From Blasia pusilla (Eukaryota > Marchantiophyta > Marchantiopsida > Blasiales), in the NCBI GenBank assembly GCA_050084515.1, contig CM114271.1:53692001-53756000 (forward strand): 64,000 nt of DNA, written 5' to 3'. The notes under the pieces are model-generated. The model was given only the letters and a program-made list of their open reading frames with translations. It was not told the DNA's origin and made no database searches. The position numbers were made by a program, and so were the translations under genes. Numbering within the stretch: position 1 is the first letter of the stretch; every line of letters begins with the position of its first letter. Shown piece by piece: positions 21,978-33,748 of the stretch.

Positions 21978-22824
21978 TGACATATCAACACTTATATTTA
22001 CGCATGTTGTAATGCCACTAAGATGCGATGAAAAAATTAAAAAGTGACAATGGGGAGAGGGGGAATACGAGAAAAGAGCAAGTTGATGATTCTTGGGGGA
22101 AGGATGATCACATATATTCAAAGAATTACCAAAAAGGTAAAATGTAAGTGTCCAAATTCCATTGCAAAAATAATAAATCCATAGATTTCTTGTCTCACTA
22201 TATGACTTAACTTCTTGATTCTTGTTACTGCATTTCCCACATAACCTTTACTATGTACAACTCGACATACCAAGTCAAAACGTGTTGCATAAATAACTAC
22301 CATATCAATACCCTGCAATATAAAAAATGGATGCTATTGCCTCTCTGATCAATGATCACATCATGGTTGCAACATTATAAGAAATGTATGGTTTTTATAA
22401 CGGAAATTTTCTTATTAAGCCGCAACCATGAGGTGATCATTGATAAGAGAGGCAATAGAATTAATTTTTTATATTTCAAGGTATTGATATGGTGGTTTTT
22501 TATGCAACATATTTCGACTTGGTATATCGAGTTGCACATAGTAAAGGTTATGTGGGCAATGCAGTAACAAGAATCAAGAAGTTAAGTCATCAATTTCTTG
22601 TAAGAGACAAGAAATTGATGGTTTTATTATTTTTGCAATGGAATTTGGGCACTTATATTTTACTTGTTTTGTAATTCCTTGAATATATGTCATAATCCTT
22701 CCCTCCAAAATCATCAACTTGCTCCTTTCTCATATTCCTCCTCTCTCCATTTTCACTATTTGTTTTTTTTTCAATGCATCTTAGTCGCATTACAACGTGC
22801 GTAAGTATCGATGTTGATATGTCG
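21978..22824. repeat. Large foldback (long inverted repeat)
   Basis: Two arms of about 400 bp (21978-22372 and about 22424-22824) are imperfect reverse complements around a loop of about 50 bp. The outermost pair is GACATATCAAC (left) and GTTGATATGTC (right). Both arms encode the same chance peptide when read outward-in (HSKGYVGNAVTRIKKLSH), which shows the symmetry. A partial copy of the loop-side sequence (TTATAAGAAATGCATGG) recurs just outside the right arm at 22850-22885. This could be a foldback transposon or a duplicated MITE; a transcript would form a long hairpin. Confidence 0.8.
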
Positions 22825-23061
22825 AGTTAATGATCACCTCAAGGTTACGACATTATAAGAAATGCATGGTTTTTATGACTAAAATATAAATAATTGACCC
22901 AAAGAATAACTTACATTATGACTAACATGATTTAGTTATGAAATAATTGGATTTGCTACAAACCTAGTCATCTACTTATGACACAAGTAGTTAGTATTAT
23001 ATATTAGTTATAAACGAGTCATACCTCCTCACTTGTTGAGTATTGGTAGTCATAAAGAGTA

Positions 23062-23625
23062 TCTTGTGCATATACATCGCTACACAACATACATCGCTGG
23101 TCACATCCACACCACACAATATCGATCTTCCCCACACACAGGTAGATCCACACATGTACAGAAATCAACTCATAAATATACATCGAGATCACAAAAAAAA
23201 AAAAAAGAGTAGTAAAAATGGTCCACCTGGCTTAAAACTCCGCTCCTTATTCTAGATCGGCATATCGAGCCTCATCCACCATGTGCTATCAAGGAATCCA
23301 TACGCTAGCACCTAGTCCTAACTCACACACACGAGTAAAAATAGTACTCCAACGACCCAACATGAGAAAGATGGCTTGGGAAAGCCATTTTCCTCCCTTA
23401 TATAGGGTTGGAAAGAGCCAAAAGGCTCTTCCCCTAAAAATAGCTATCCTCTTGGTAACCTGCACGGCCATGTTATCATTGGTGGATGACCTACTCAACA
23501 AGTCACCGGATATGAAAGACCTCAACAGGAAGGTTGTCAGAAACAACGTTACAACCAAGACAGTCCGTTGGCTCCTATGCCCTATCCACGACATATCTCA
23601 GCCTATCGGCTACTCAGATGTGACA
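23062..23625 (-). repeat. Gypsy B 3' LTR
   Basis: On the minus strand it begins TGTCACATCTGAGTAGCC at 23625. It ends in the same tail block (GCGATGTATGTTGTGTAGCG) that also precedes it at 23640-23770. Start and tail match the plan of gypsy A but the body is different, so it is a distinct subfamily. The far edge is approximate. Confidence 0.65.
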
Positions 23626-23633
23626 ATTGTTGT

Positions 23634-23770
23634 GAGCATACATATCGCTACACAACATACATCGCTAGTCACATCCACACCACACAATACCGATCTTCCC
23701 CACACACGGGTAGATCCACACATGTACAAAAATCAACTCATATATATCCATCGAGATCACACATCTGCCC
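23634..23770 (-). repeat. LTR-tail duplicate next to polypurine tract (gypsy B)
   Basis: On the minus strand the purine stretch TAAGGGGGCAGATG is followed by a segment of about 130 bp. It is nearly identical to 23070-23187, the end of the LTR. Shared blocks include GATCTACC, GTGTGGGGAAGATCG and TGTGGTGTGGATGTGAC. The LTR start TGTCACATC follows directly. Confidence 0.75.
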
Positions 23771-23813
23771 CCTTAGCTGGCAGTTGGATCCCACTAACTC
23801 CAGATAGAAAATA

Positions 23814-24990
23814 TCATATTTCCCTGATATGACCTACTACCCTATACATATTTCGGACATATCCAACGTCCCGTGGGAATGGCATCAAGAGGGGGGTCAG
23901 ACATGACATATGCCACCCTCGAGAACAACCATCATATATCAACATGGTGGCTGCACCCCTCGCAAATCCGCACAACATACACCTCAAGCCTGCACGCACC
24001 ACTCCCAAGCTCGGATCCACTGTCTCGTCCACGTTTGGAAGGTGACATGGCGCACATAATCCTTCCAAACCATACCATCCCGTCCCTCCAATATGAGAAC
24101 TCCAGTCGATAATACCTTGCGCACACGTAGGATCATACGCCCTGCAGTGCCATCTAGCGTCGTGGATATCGTCTGCTATAAATACACATTATCTCCATAA
24201 TGAAACGTCCTAATCCTTGAAAAATAACCTCCTCCACGAATGGTTGCGTACCTTAATGTATCCCTATGCTGAGCAATAGCTAAGTTCTCAAAGGTGCATG
24301 GGCATAACTCTACGAAAAATCTCTGCCCTTTGAGAACACGCTTGTACCCACACATATGGATGATCAAGATCTAACACCTCTGCCATGTTTTGTCGAATAC
24401 ATGCAGGTAAATCAGGCTCTCTCCCAAAGATAAAAAAAGTACGATGAAAATGACGCCAAGGATGCCTGCCGATTAAAGCGATAATCCATAGCCAACCATG
24501 GAAACTGTAGGTTCCACTCCCTCAACTATCCCCACTGCAAGCCATACTTGCGCAATCCTCTCTTCACCATTTGTATTACTCTCTCCGCCAACCCATCCGC
24601 CTTAGGATGATCTCTGGACGTGGTGCGGTGATCTATCAACCGGACCACGTCCAGAGATCACCTAAGGCCTAAAAATCTCCACTGAACTCGGTACCCTGGT
24701 CAGTCAACACCTCCGCTGGTGCACCAAAGTGACTAAGCACACAATCTAGAAATGCACAAGTTGTTCCCTTTCTTGCCTTATCCGGTAGTGCCGCCAACTC
24801 TACCCACTTGGAGAAATGCTCCACCATGACCAACACGTACTTGTGATGATGCCCCGTCAATGGCAAAGGTCCCGTGACGTCTAAACTCCACCGATAACCT
24901 AAACCCATAATTGGCAAAGGATGTAACTGCGGAGTGGGAGCATTGAAGGATGCTCACATTCGGTCACATACCATACATCTAGCCACAAAC
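23814..24990 (-). pseudogene. Gypsy B integrase with PHD finger
   Basis: From 24990 downward: integrase core with MGLGYRWSLDVTGPLPL, VMVEHFSKWVELAALPDKA and VLTDQGTEFSGDF (24917-24669; the second Asp is intact here). Then come LAIAQHRDTLRYATIRGGGY, an integrase C-terminal piece, and the PHD finger at 23981-23848. The finger has CMLC and GWHMSC but CDGC has become YDGC. A one-base shift moves RWICPKY out of frame. A 25-bp palindrome at 24600-24667 interrupts the third catalytic region. Confidence 0.82.
24600..24667. repeat. Short palindrome in gypsy B integrase
   Basis: The left arm CCTTAGGATGATCTCTGGAC (continuing GTGGT) pairs with the right arm ACCACGTCCAGAGATCACCT (continuing AAGG). There is one indel and a 19-bp loop. 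Confidence 0.9.
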
Positions 24991-24999
24991 TCTTGTACC

Positions 25000-26700
25000 C
25001 CAGTATACATGTCGTGCCACCAATACTGAATTTGGAGTAAGCTCTAAGTACGCTTTACTCCAAAATGCCCCAACTCCTCATGGGCATGTTGCACTACACG
25101 TGCTCGATGGGAAGGATGAGGTACCACTCATATCCTACCATCTCCCCATACCCGCAAAATGCGAGTCCCCTCCCACCTGAACCTCATGGCTCTCTGTAGG
25201 ATTCGAAGTTGATAAGGGGAGAGCGAGGGTGAGTTCATAGGTTTTTGAGAGGGCATGTCACTTATATTTCCTTCAGTATGAGAGACTTGGGTACGCTGAA
25301 GGGTCATGGGATACATATTAAGTTGGCTAGTGATACGCCGATCTTTTGTCGACCCTACAGGTATTTCGATATGGAGCAAACCTTGATTCAGAGCATGAGT
25401 CAAGGCTTTTTGGAGGCATGACTTGTAGATTTAGCGCATGGGGAGAAGATACCATTCTAGAGGATAGATCGGTTCGGGGGAGATTGTTTGTATTAGTGGC
25501 GGTTCTTACCATTTGGGTTGAAGAAGCCCACATGGCAAGTTTCAGAGAGTGATCGATAGGACTCCATCAACCACCTCAATTTTTGATGATGTTACATAGA
25601 TGATATTCTTATCTTTAGTTCCATAGTTGCAGGAGTATGAGCGACACCTTGAGGAGGTGTTTCAGCCTTTGTTACATCTCCCTTTAGGAGCTAGTACGGA
25701 TTCTTTCAATGTTGTTGAGTACTTGGGACAAACCATATCCGAGTGGGTTAGGTGTTAAGTAAGACAAAGATGGAGGCTAGACCCAAATTCCACACCCTAT
25801 GGATGTGAGAATCCAGCGTTTGACCCTGGCATTGGTCTTTGTAAAATAGGTCAAGGGTTTTAGTCCTGAGCTTGGGAAATGTCTTTGAACTCCCAAAATA
25901 AGACTTGATCAAGTTTAGCTGTGGGGAGATGATCAGGAGCAAGCATTTCCCAAGCTCAAGGATAGGTAAACATCCTCACCTATTTTACAAAGACCAATTA
26001 GGGGTCACCCATTCCAATTACATATGGATTGGAGCATGTTGGGTCTAGGATCAGTGCTTACTTAGAGAGATGATGAGGAGAGGAAGTTAACCCACAAGTG
26101 TATCGATGGTTTGTCCAAGTAGGAAGTATAGCTCCTACAAGGGAGAGTGCTTGGCTTCAGTATGGGCCGTGGCATATTTCAGGTGCTATCTATTTGGAAA
26201 TCCTTTCACACTTATCACTGATCATCAGCCGTTGAGGTGGTTGATGGAGATAAGAATATCATCTAGAAAGCTTAAAAATGTGGGCTCTATTACTACTCGA
26301 GTATAAGTTCGAGGTGGTTCACATGCCAGGTTGGCTGAACCAGGATGCACATGGGTTGAGTCGTAACCCATGTGCGAGTCAGAGAGATGACACATGAGCT
26401 CGATGGTACGGAGAGAGTGATGAGGAGATGGTGTCCGGTTAGCATACATCTACCTATCTTTGTTGGTTGACTATGGTAGGTCAACCGCAGGTGGTGACTC
26501 CAGTGGTGGGGTTGGATGATGAGTCTTTGGATCCGGAGGTCAGTGAGGAGGCGACAAGTGGTGATGATATCCAAGACAACGTGGAGGTTGTAGTTCTTGA
26601 CATACCTCTCAAAAACCTAGAACTCACTGGAGTGAGTGCTCCCTTATCAACTTGAGACCTATCACAAGCTCCCAAGTCTCCCTCGTGACCTCACTCGGAG
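25000..26700 (+). pseudogene. Gypsy B RT-RNase H fragments in inverted orientation
   Basis: From about 25,200 the coding strand flips to plus. RDLGTLKGHGIHIKLASDTP, then PYRYFDMEQTLIQSMSQ, is the RT start. LEYLGQTISEW-like and RNase H pieces follow (YSSYKGECLASVWAVAYFRC, then PFTLITDHQPLRWLMEI at 26106-26306). Many stops and shifts interrupt it. The integrase of the adjacent copy is on the minus strand, so an inversion or two separate insertions meet near 25.2 kb. Confidence 0.75.
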
Positions 26701-27590
26701 AGGACGTCACCTCCGGCTTGGTTGCTATGTAGCAACCATCCACTCTGACCTCTTACACCATGCTCCACATCCAAAAAATGAACATGTATTGCTCTGGCCG
26801 CCTTTGCACTCTCCGCTCGAACGACGTCCCAAGAAGTCCATGGGTGCCTATCTCTCCTCGTCCCGCCCCCAGCCAATACTTGTACAGACCCTGTACGCAA
26901 TACTCTGACTCGTGGACACGACGACATGGATGACACTGGAATCCATCTCTCCTTAATCATACCTAGGCTGACTATCCATGTGTGAGACAATTGAAGTCCA
27001 TCTCCTGCCACAATACTTGTCTCCGTGATGCCTCAGTCATACCTGGCACCGCCGTAGTACCCGGAGCGAACCCCATGATATGCTCGCGCTCATCTGCCAT
27101 AGGCTCCTCCAATGCTCACATCACCTCATCCCAAATCATGCCTAGCCCTCCCTACTGAAAAGTATGGGATGTTGGGAAGCTCACCAATATAGGTAAGGCT
27201 GCCCTCAACTCCCCCACCGTATTGGCTATGGCCAACGGTGGTCTATCATCCCGCGTCACCACCTGAGATGGACGCCCTGAGCCCAAAATAGCATCCACTG
27301 GTAGATGCGGTGCTCTCTGAACTCCATCGTATGCTTGACTCAACACCTTTGATGGTATCAGGTTCGTCCACCACAACCGTGGACGATGGGCGCGTGATCC
27401 AACTCTCGCTGGATCTAACAACATATTTGGTCCTAACAAGGACCTCACCTGATGCATACTTGTCATCATACGTGCACGAGTGTCTCCCAACAATGGCACG
27501 TTCTCCAAAATGTACGTAGGAGAACTAATGTTTGACTCTCATGCAAGTGACGTACTACTCGTAGCATCTCCCAACATATCCCTGATCTCA
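26700..27590 (-). pseudogene. Gypsy spacer region between gag and RT, minus strand
   Basis: The minus-strand product (DAILGSGRPSQVVTRDDRPP, then ELRAALPILVSFPTSH, 27508-27152) matches plus-strand sequence of gypsy C at 35670-35840 (VDAILDPRRRSQVVTCDD, ALPTLVSFPSSHAF). It is the long poorly conserved linker upstream of RT, decayed. Its function is unknown. Confidence 0.6.
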
Positions 27591-27601
27591 GATCCTACAA
27601 T

Positions 27602-28817
27602 CTAAACCCTCGGCCAACTGATGAATGACCGTATAATCCTCCTTACAGCATCAAGGTGAGGTTTTTGAGGTGCTTGCATAAACTGGCTCACTAGGCCAAC
27701 AACACAACTCAAATCTGGTCTAGTTATAGTTAGATAGATCAAACTTCCAATCATGCGCCTGTACATATTAGAATTTACAAGCAACTCTCCTTCATCCACT
27801 CTTAACTTCACACTCTAGTCTAACGGCGTAGAGATTGGCTTATGATGGTATGCTTTCAAAATATGCTCTTCATATGCTTTTAAAAATATAATATGCTCTT
27901 TATATGCTTTCAAAATATGGTATGACGGCCGTCTTACCATATTTTGAAAGCTATGAAGAGCATATTTTCGTTGTAGTAACCACATGCTCTCTCCAACCTT
28001 CATAAACTCAATACCAAGAGTTCTTCCAAGTCCTTCATATTAAATTCTGCTTGTAACTTCAACTTGACTTGTTGTACCATTTCTTCAGTATTCCTAGTAA
28101 TCATGACATCTTGAATATACAACACAATGAGAATCGTATGATCTTTTCCTTTCAAGATATTTAACGAGGAGTCAGAATCACATACCCTAAAATCTATCTC
28201 TTATAGGATATATATAATCTTGCCATACCAAGCTGTTGGAGCTTGTTTGAGCCCGTATAAAGCTTTCTTCAACCTGCATATGCGAAATGGAAACTTGGGA
28301 TGCTTGTATTTCCATGTGGTTTATTCATATATACCTCCTCCTATAGATCTCCATTCAAGAAGGCATTCTTGACGTCCATGTGATATAATCTCCACTTCTT
28401 ACTTACTGCAACTACAACCACTATTATCATAGTCGCCATCTTTGCAATAGGGCTAAATGTTTCCTCATAATCGATGCCATATTAATGTGCATAGCCGTTA
28501 GCCACCAATCTCGCTTTGTATCTGTTAATTTTACCATCTTGATTGTGCTTGATTTTGTAAACCCATTTGCAAACAATAGCTTCCTTATCGGAAGGTAAAT
28601 CAACCAGCTTCCATGTTTGTTGATATCTTAATGCAACAAGCTCTTGCTCCATAGCTTCAATCCATTCACCTTTACTTGCAACTTCTTCAAAACAACTCGG
28701 CTCATGTTCTTGAAGGGTAGTCATCATATATGCATGATGTGTCGGTTGTGTAACTCTATTTGATCTACAAAGTTGTTGTTCAGAGGTAGATGCCTTTGAC
28801 GTACTCTTCCCATCCAT
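27602..28817 (-). pseudogene. Copia 2 reverse transcriptase
   Basis: The RVT_2 domain spans several frames: [52 protein letters not shown] and [13 protein letters not shown], which keeps the first catalytic Asp. The YxDD box is damaged (LYIQDVMITRNT where YVDDMIITG is usual). Near 27815-28003 a local duplication and a 46-bp palindrome add repeated LKAYKEH/LKAYEEH units. The region missing in copia 1 is present here. Confidence 0.8.
27906..27951. repeat. 46-bp palindrome in copia 2 RT
   Basis: GCTTTCAAAATATGGTATGA and its mirror complement meet at CGGCCG with one mismatched pair and no loop. Neighbouring ATATGCTCTT units are tandemly repeated at 27850-27910. Confidence 0.9.
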
Positions 28818-28849
28818 AGACTCACAGATTTAAGTGACAAATCTAGGAC

Positions 28850-29760
28850 CTCTCCTAATCCTACACTAGTACTTGGGGAAGTTGAAGACAATCTCTGTTG
28901 GTTTACAGTCACATTCTCCCCCTCAACAGACAAGTTTAGAGGTGGAATAGGCTCAGATGGAGCACACAATAACTTTACTTCATCAAAGACAACATCGAGA
29001 CTAATAATAAGCTACGTAGAGGATGGAATGTAGCACTCATATCCCTTAGTTCCATGAGTATAGCCAATGAAGATACATCTTTCAAACTTGGGGTTTAATT
29101 TCTGACTTCTCTCCGAAGGAACATGAGTATAATCAAGCCAAATACTTTCAAGAAGGAAAAATCAGATTTACTTCCTATGAAGACTTCGAATGGAGTTTTA
29201 TCATGAACTCATGCTGTTGGAGTTCGGTTGATTAAGAATACTGCACATGTTACAACCTGTGCCCAATACACCTTAGGCATGTTCTTCTCATTCAGCATAG
29301 CTTATGTCACTTCAACAATATGTCCATTCTTCCACTCAGCCACTCCATTATGTTGTGGAATGTAACAGCGAAGTCACTTTACGTTGGATGCCATTCTGAC
29401 GTAAATAGTCATCAAACTTTGTTGAAAGATACCCTCCTCCTTCATCACAACGCAATTCCAAAATGTGTTCTCTAGTCTGCTTCTCTACTAGAACTCTGAA
29501 TGTTTGGAACATTGAGAAAACCTCTAACTTGGCTTTCAAAAAGGATATCCATATATACCTAGAGAAATCATCAATAAATGAAACAAAGTACTTGCAACCA
29601 CTAAGGCTATGTTGTGATGTTGTCCACACATCACTATGGATCAACTCCAATATCATGGATGCTCTTCTACCTTGCTTTGGAAAAGGAAAAATAGCTTGTT
29701 TCCCAAATAGGCAAGCAACACAAACCTCTAACGTAGCAGGACTCGCTAATTTAGGGAGTC
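28850..29760 (-). pseudogene. Copia 2 integrase
   Basis: The core reads MILELIHSDVWTTSQHSLSG, KYFVSFIDDFSRYIWISFLK and ELRCDEGGGYLSTKFDDYL (29656-29348). The catalytic Asp residues of HSDVW and RCDEGGGY are visible. The third catalytic region and the C-terminal part continue in other frames down to about 28850. An extra base near 29370 breaks the frame. Confidence 0.82.
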
Positions 29761-29812
29761 CTATTACTATATTAGATTATGAAAGATTTTGTAATCTTTG
29801 AAGATTCATATG

Positions 29813-30292
29813 TCAAATTCCCTTATGCCACACATTTAGATCTATGATTTGTTGGCCGGTTTGATCATACATTGATGTTTGAATTTCTGGCATAGAAATA
29901 TCTAATTTAAACATTCTCCCAGATCTAGTTTCTTTGGCTATCGTAGTCTGATCATCCATTGTTTCAATGAAACAACCATCTGTGTTTAACTTCACTTAAT
30001 AATCATGTTCTCCTATTTGTCCTGCAGAGATCAAGTTTCTTGCAATGGTAGGAACATAGAGAACATTTCCAAGAGCATAAAGACCATATGATGCTATTAA
30101 AACTTTACCGGTATCCGTGATATAATGTTGAGTGTCATCTCCTGTGAGCACAATTGCAGGATCTTTCACCGGCTCCAAAATATTAAACCATTTAGCTTGT
30201 AAGGTCATGTAATTTGATGGACCAGAGTCAAAATATATATCTGCTATCGAGTCTTTCTTCACCATTGCTCCCATATGATGAGTCATGACCAA
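29813..30292 (-). pseudogene. Copia 2 protease and pre-integrase
   Basis: One protease copy (VKKDSIADIYFDSGPSNYMT; DSGAS altered to DSGPS) and CFIETMDDQTTIAKETRSGR, then LNVWHKGI of the pre-integrase region. A stop at 29996 splits the two. There is no tandem protease duplication, unlike copia 1. Confidence 0.8.
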
Positions 30293-30339
30293 GAGATGAT
30301 CCGTTTGTGAATGTTGTTGTTCTTGGTACTACTCTTGGT

Positions 30340-31255
30340 GTTGTTGCTCCACATAGTTTTATTGTTGTAAGGCTCATGTTCTCATATATACCTTCTTCTT
30401 GAAACAAAACTTTGCATAGTGACCCTTTATCCCACTGTAATTATAAGATCCAGGGACCCTCTAGTGTTGATCTCTATCCCAACATTTTCCACCATCACCA
30501 CCTTGTGATTGTGTTTGGTACTCGTTCGTAGTTGATTGAGTGACGTGATATTGAGTGCTTCCTCCTCCATATGCTTGATATCCACCACGAACACGGAAGC
30601 TTCTGCCACAACCCTTGCTTGTGTTTGATCCATAATCCGCAAATGGCGAACTCTCTTTGAGACTAGATAAGCTACCGTTGCCTACTAGACGCATTTCTTT
30701 AGTGATTAACAATGGAACTAACTCTTGAAAGATTGGATACTTCTCTCTCAAAGAGATAGAGGTTTCAAAGGACTTGTGATTCTTTGGAAGGCCTTGAAGA
30801 GTGAACAAAATCAGATCATCATCTTCTACTGTCACTCCAATGCTATTCAATTGATCAACAATATATTTGATATTCAAAATATAATAACTGATGTTTTATG
30901 ATCATATCCTCACTTCGTTCAATTACTATTTCAATTGAAGCTTTCTGGCCTTTATAGATGTCTAGAATAGCTTTTCCAATGCATCCCAGGCCTCCTTCGG
31001 AATATCAACATCTTGAATGTGAACTATCATTGGCAAACTGATCATTATTGAAATGTAGTGGATTACTTACCTTGCGCGTTTGTTCCAGGCGTGAACATTC
31101 AAGTCTCTTGAGTCACCTTCTGGCTTGGCCTCATCACTTGTGATAAGCTCCCATAGTTCTTGACCCATGAGAAATTTTTTCATGCAAAACTTCCAAACAT
31201 TATAAACTTGTTTATCTAGCTTCTCGCGCGTGATTGTTGTTGAGGAATACTCCAT
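30340..31255 (-). pseudogene. Copia 2 Gag
   Basis: MEYSSTTITREKLDKQVYNV, then FLMGQELWELITSDEAKPEG, is the Gag N-terminus (31255 downward). The middle part is NIKYIVDQLNSIGVTVEDDD and LREKYPIFQELVPLLITKEM (30877-30461). A Gly-rich patch and a degraded zinc knuckle follow. Confidence 0.8.
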
Positions 31256-31540
31256 GACGAACGATTTTACTCAAAAAAATATAATCTCAAGTTCTCTACT
31301 ACTCTAATTGAAGCATAGACCACTCCTACTCAGAAATAGACCTAAAATTTTCCAATATTGATCAAATGTATGAAAGAACTAGTCGGAATTGGCCTATAGA
31401 GAGCAAACTCCACAACTTTTCTTTACTAATTGCACTTTCCTACACAGAAATTGCTACTGCATAAGCTCAGAATGTCAAAATCGAGCGATTTTGGATGCAT
31501 TGGAAAGCTCTCGACGAGCACTAAAAGATGTTCTCCTATC

Positions 31541-31552
31541 GCTCTGATACCA
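31541..31552 (-). promoter_or_regulatory. Copia 2 primer-binding site
   Basis: The minus strand reads TGGTATCAGAGC adjoining the LTR, identical to copia 1 and complementary to initiator tRNA-Met. Confidence 0.9.
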
Positions 31553-31857
31553 TGTGGAAAATTGCTAAAGAAGCATAACTGATGGGAAAGGGCTCTCACA
31601 CTCATACACCACTGTGGAGAACAAAATTTCCAATGAGAGAATGAGTGGAGGTTGGTCCCCTTCTCAATTATATAGGGTATGTATAAGCAAACATAACCCT
31701 AATCCTAACCATAGTCTCAAGTTAGACTAACCATGATTAACTAACCCTAGTTAAGATAATCATATTTAATTGACTAACCAAGAGTAAGCTTCCCTACTTT
31801 GTATGAATATCAAATGTAGCAATTTAGGTATCTCATGAGCTTGTCTGAAACTCAATC
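31553..31857 (-). repeat. Copia 2 5' LTR
   Basis: It starts TGTGGAAAATTGC and aligns with the copia 1 LTRs to CTCAATCTTC. There the expected final bases are replaced by a (CT)n tract, so microsatellite growth has eroded the outer end. Confidence 0.8.
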
Positions 31858-31924
31858 TTCTCTCTCTCTCTCTCTCTCGAGAAGGTTGGTAGGTTGTCAA
31901 TCGAAGGAGAACATCTCTCTGAGG

Positions 31925-32121
<197 letters not shown>

Positions 32122-32676
32122 GATGAAGGAGGGTCATTATCAGATTTCCGTGTTGCTCCTTGCTTTGAATGCACTTGCAATATTTCAACGGCCTCCCACA
32201 ATATGGGTTCCGATTTGGGAGCAATGATTTCTGCCAAACGCAGAGGCAGTGAGGGGATGGATTAACTAGGGATTTATAAGTGTCTCATCTTGAGTAAGAT
32301 CAAGATTACCAATTTTCTAAACTATTTTTCGACAAAAGTATGTGCAATGGACATCGGAAGTAAAGATCGGTCTCCTTAAGGTATTCAATTTGTAAGGCGT
32401 TCGAAGTATAAACCTGAGCAATTTTTCCAAGCATTTGTTGCGACTCCACATTGTGTCCTGCCTTCAATGGAAAGTTTAGAGTGCAACGTGCCTGGAGCCG
32501 CAATTTTAGATCAAGTACGCGGATCCAATGACCTCGCCTATGTTCACGGCTCTGCCACATTGGAGAGCAATGAAGTTGTGCAGTTGTTGCGACTGAGAAA
32601 AGACTGATCAATGTGAGCTGAAGATATGGACGCCGCCCAAGAGAGATCGCAATGCCAACTCAAGATATTGAGAGAG

Positions 32677-32901
<225 letters not shown>

Positions 32902-32989
32902 CAAACCGGTACATAAAGACATCAATTGATCTCTCTTCAAGGTTCTCTACATGAAAGTCATCAGGATTGATGAGGAGCTCTTTTCAAGG

Positions 32990-33131
32990 TTCATCTATCT
33001 TCAAGAGAGAGAAATGAAATGGTGACTTGCTATTGCCTCACAACACTACGAGGAACTTCTTTTCCGTGAAGTGACATCTATCTTCAAGAGAGAGAAATGA
33101 AATGACCACTTGCTATTGCCTCAAAACACTA
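32990..33131. repeat. Short tandem duplication
   Basis: The block TCTTCAAGAGAGAGAAATGA, followed by CTTGCTATTGCCTC and AACACTA, occurs twice with a period of about 75-80 bp. Confidence 0.75.
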
Positions 33132-33339
33132 TGTTTGTTGTCACCCTACACCTCTTTGGATCCTGATAGAGAGAATGCAAATAGATAGACAAATGGCGCA
33201 CTTACAGTGTGTGTAGGCAAATTTCCCTCCCTTTCCTCCCCACGGATTGCAACCCTCCTCGACTAATAGTAGTAGTAGAAGGTTATTTGAGTACGAGGCA
33301 GCAAGTGAAGCGTTTAGGGTTTAGGTTCGCGCGAGATTT

Positions 33340-33680
33340 TTAGGGAAAGAGAGAAGAAGGGAAGGGGAGAGTAAAGGAAAGGGGAGGGAAGGAAGAAAAG
33401 GAAAGGAAGGAAGGATAGAGGCCACTAGAAAAGAGAAGTGAAAGAGGAGGGAAAGGGAACCAAAGGAAAGAAAGAGAAAATTAAGGGAAGGGATTAAGAA
33501 AGGAAACAAGAAAAGAGGAAAAGGGGAAAAGAAAAGAATTAAACAAGAAAAAAAAAAGGAAAGGAAGGGAATCCAATGGGGAGGAGAAGAGGAAGAGAAG
33601 GAGAGAAAACCTATTTGAAAACTAAAAAAAGGGCCATTCAAAAGGAAAGGAAAGGAAAGGAAAGGAAAGAAACCCATTTG
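33340..33680. repeat. Homopurine tract
   Basis: About 340 bp is overwhelmingly A and G on the plus strand, ending in a (GGAAA)n stretch near 33640-33669. The minus-strand Phe/Leu/Ser frame here is composition-driven and not a gene. Confidence 0.85.
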
Positions 33681-33748
33681 AAAACATAGAGACAACAGAC
33701 AAATAGAACCGTCGTTGAATGGGCCTTAAACTTTTGAAGACGAAGACT

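Larger units (their letters stand above)
27600..31857 (-). mobile_element. Ty1/copia retrotransposon 2, 3'-truncated
   Basis: Same family as copia 1. On the minus strand: 5' LTR (31857-31553), primer site, Gag, a single protease, integrase and RT, breaking off at about 27600 within the RT/RNase H connection (ITRPDLSCVVGLVSQFMQAP). RNase H and the 3' LTR are absent. Gypsy sequence abuts the break. Frames are broken throughout. Confidence 0.85.

Noticed and set aside
22118-22674. Two similar short proteins encoded head to head
   Set aside because: The similarity is the symmetry of the inverted repeat. The peptides have no independent support.
23281-23832. 183-codon plus-strand frame
   Set aside because: It runs through the gypsy B LTR and its tail duplicate on the antisense strand, so it is not a gene.
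33321-33695. 124-codon Phe/Leu/Pro-rich minus-strand frame
   Set aside because: It is the complement of a homopurine tract and open only because stops need mixed bases.
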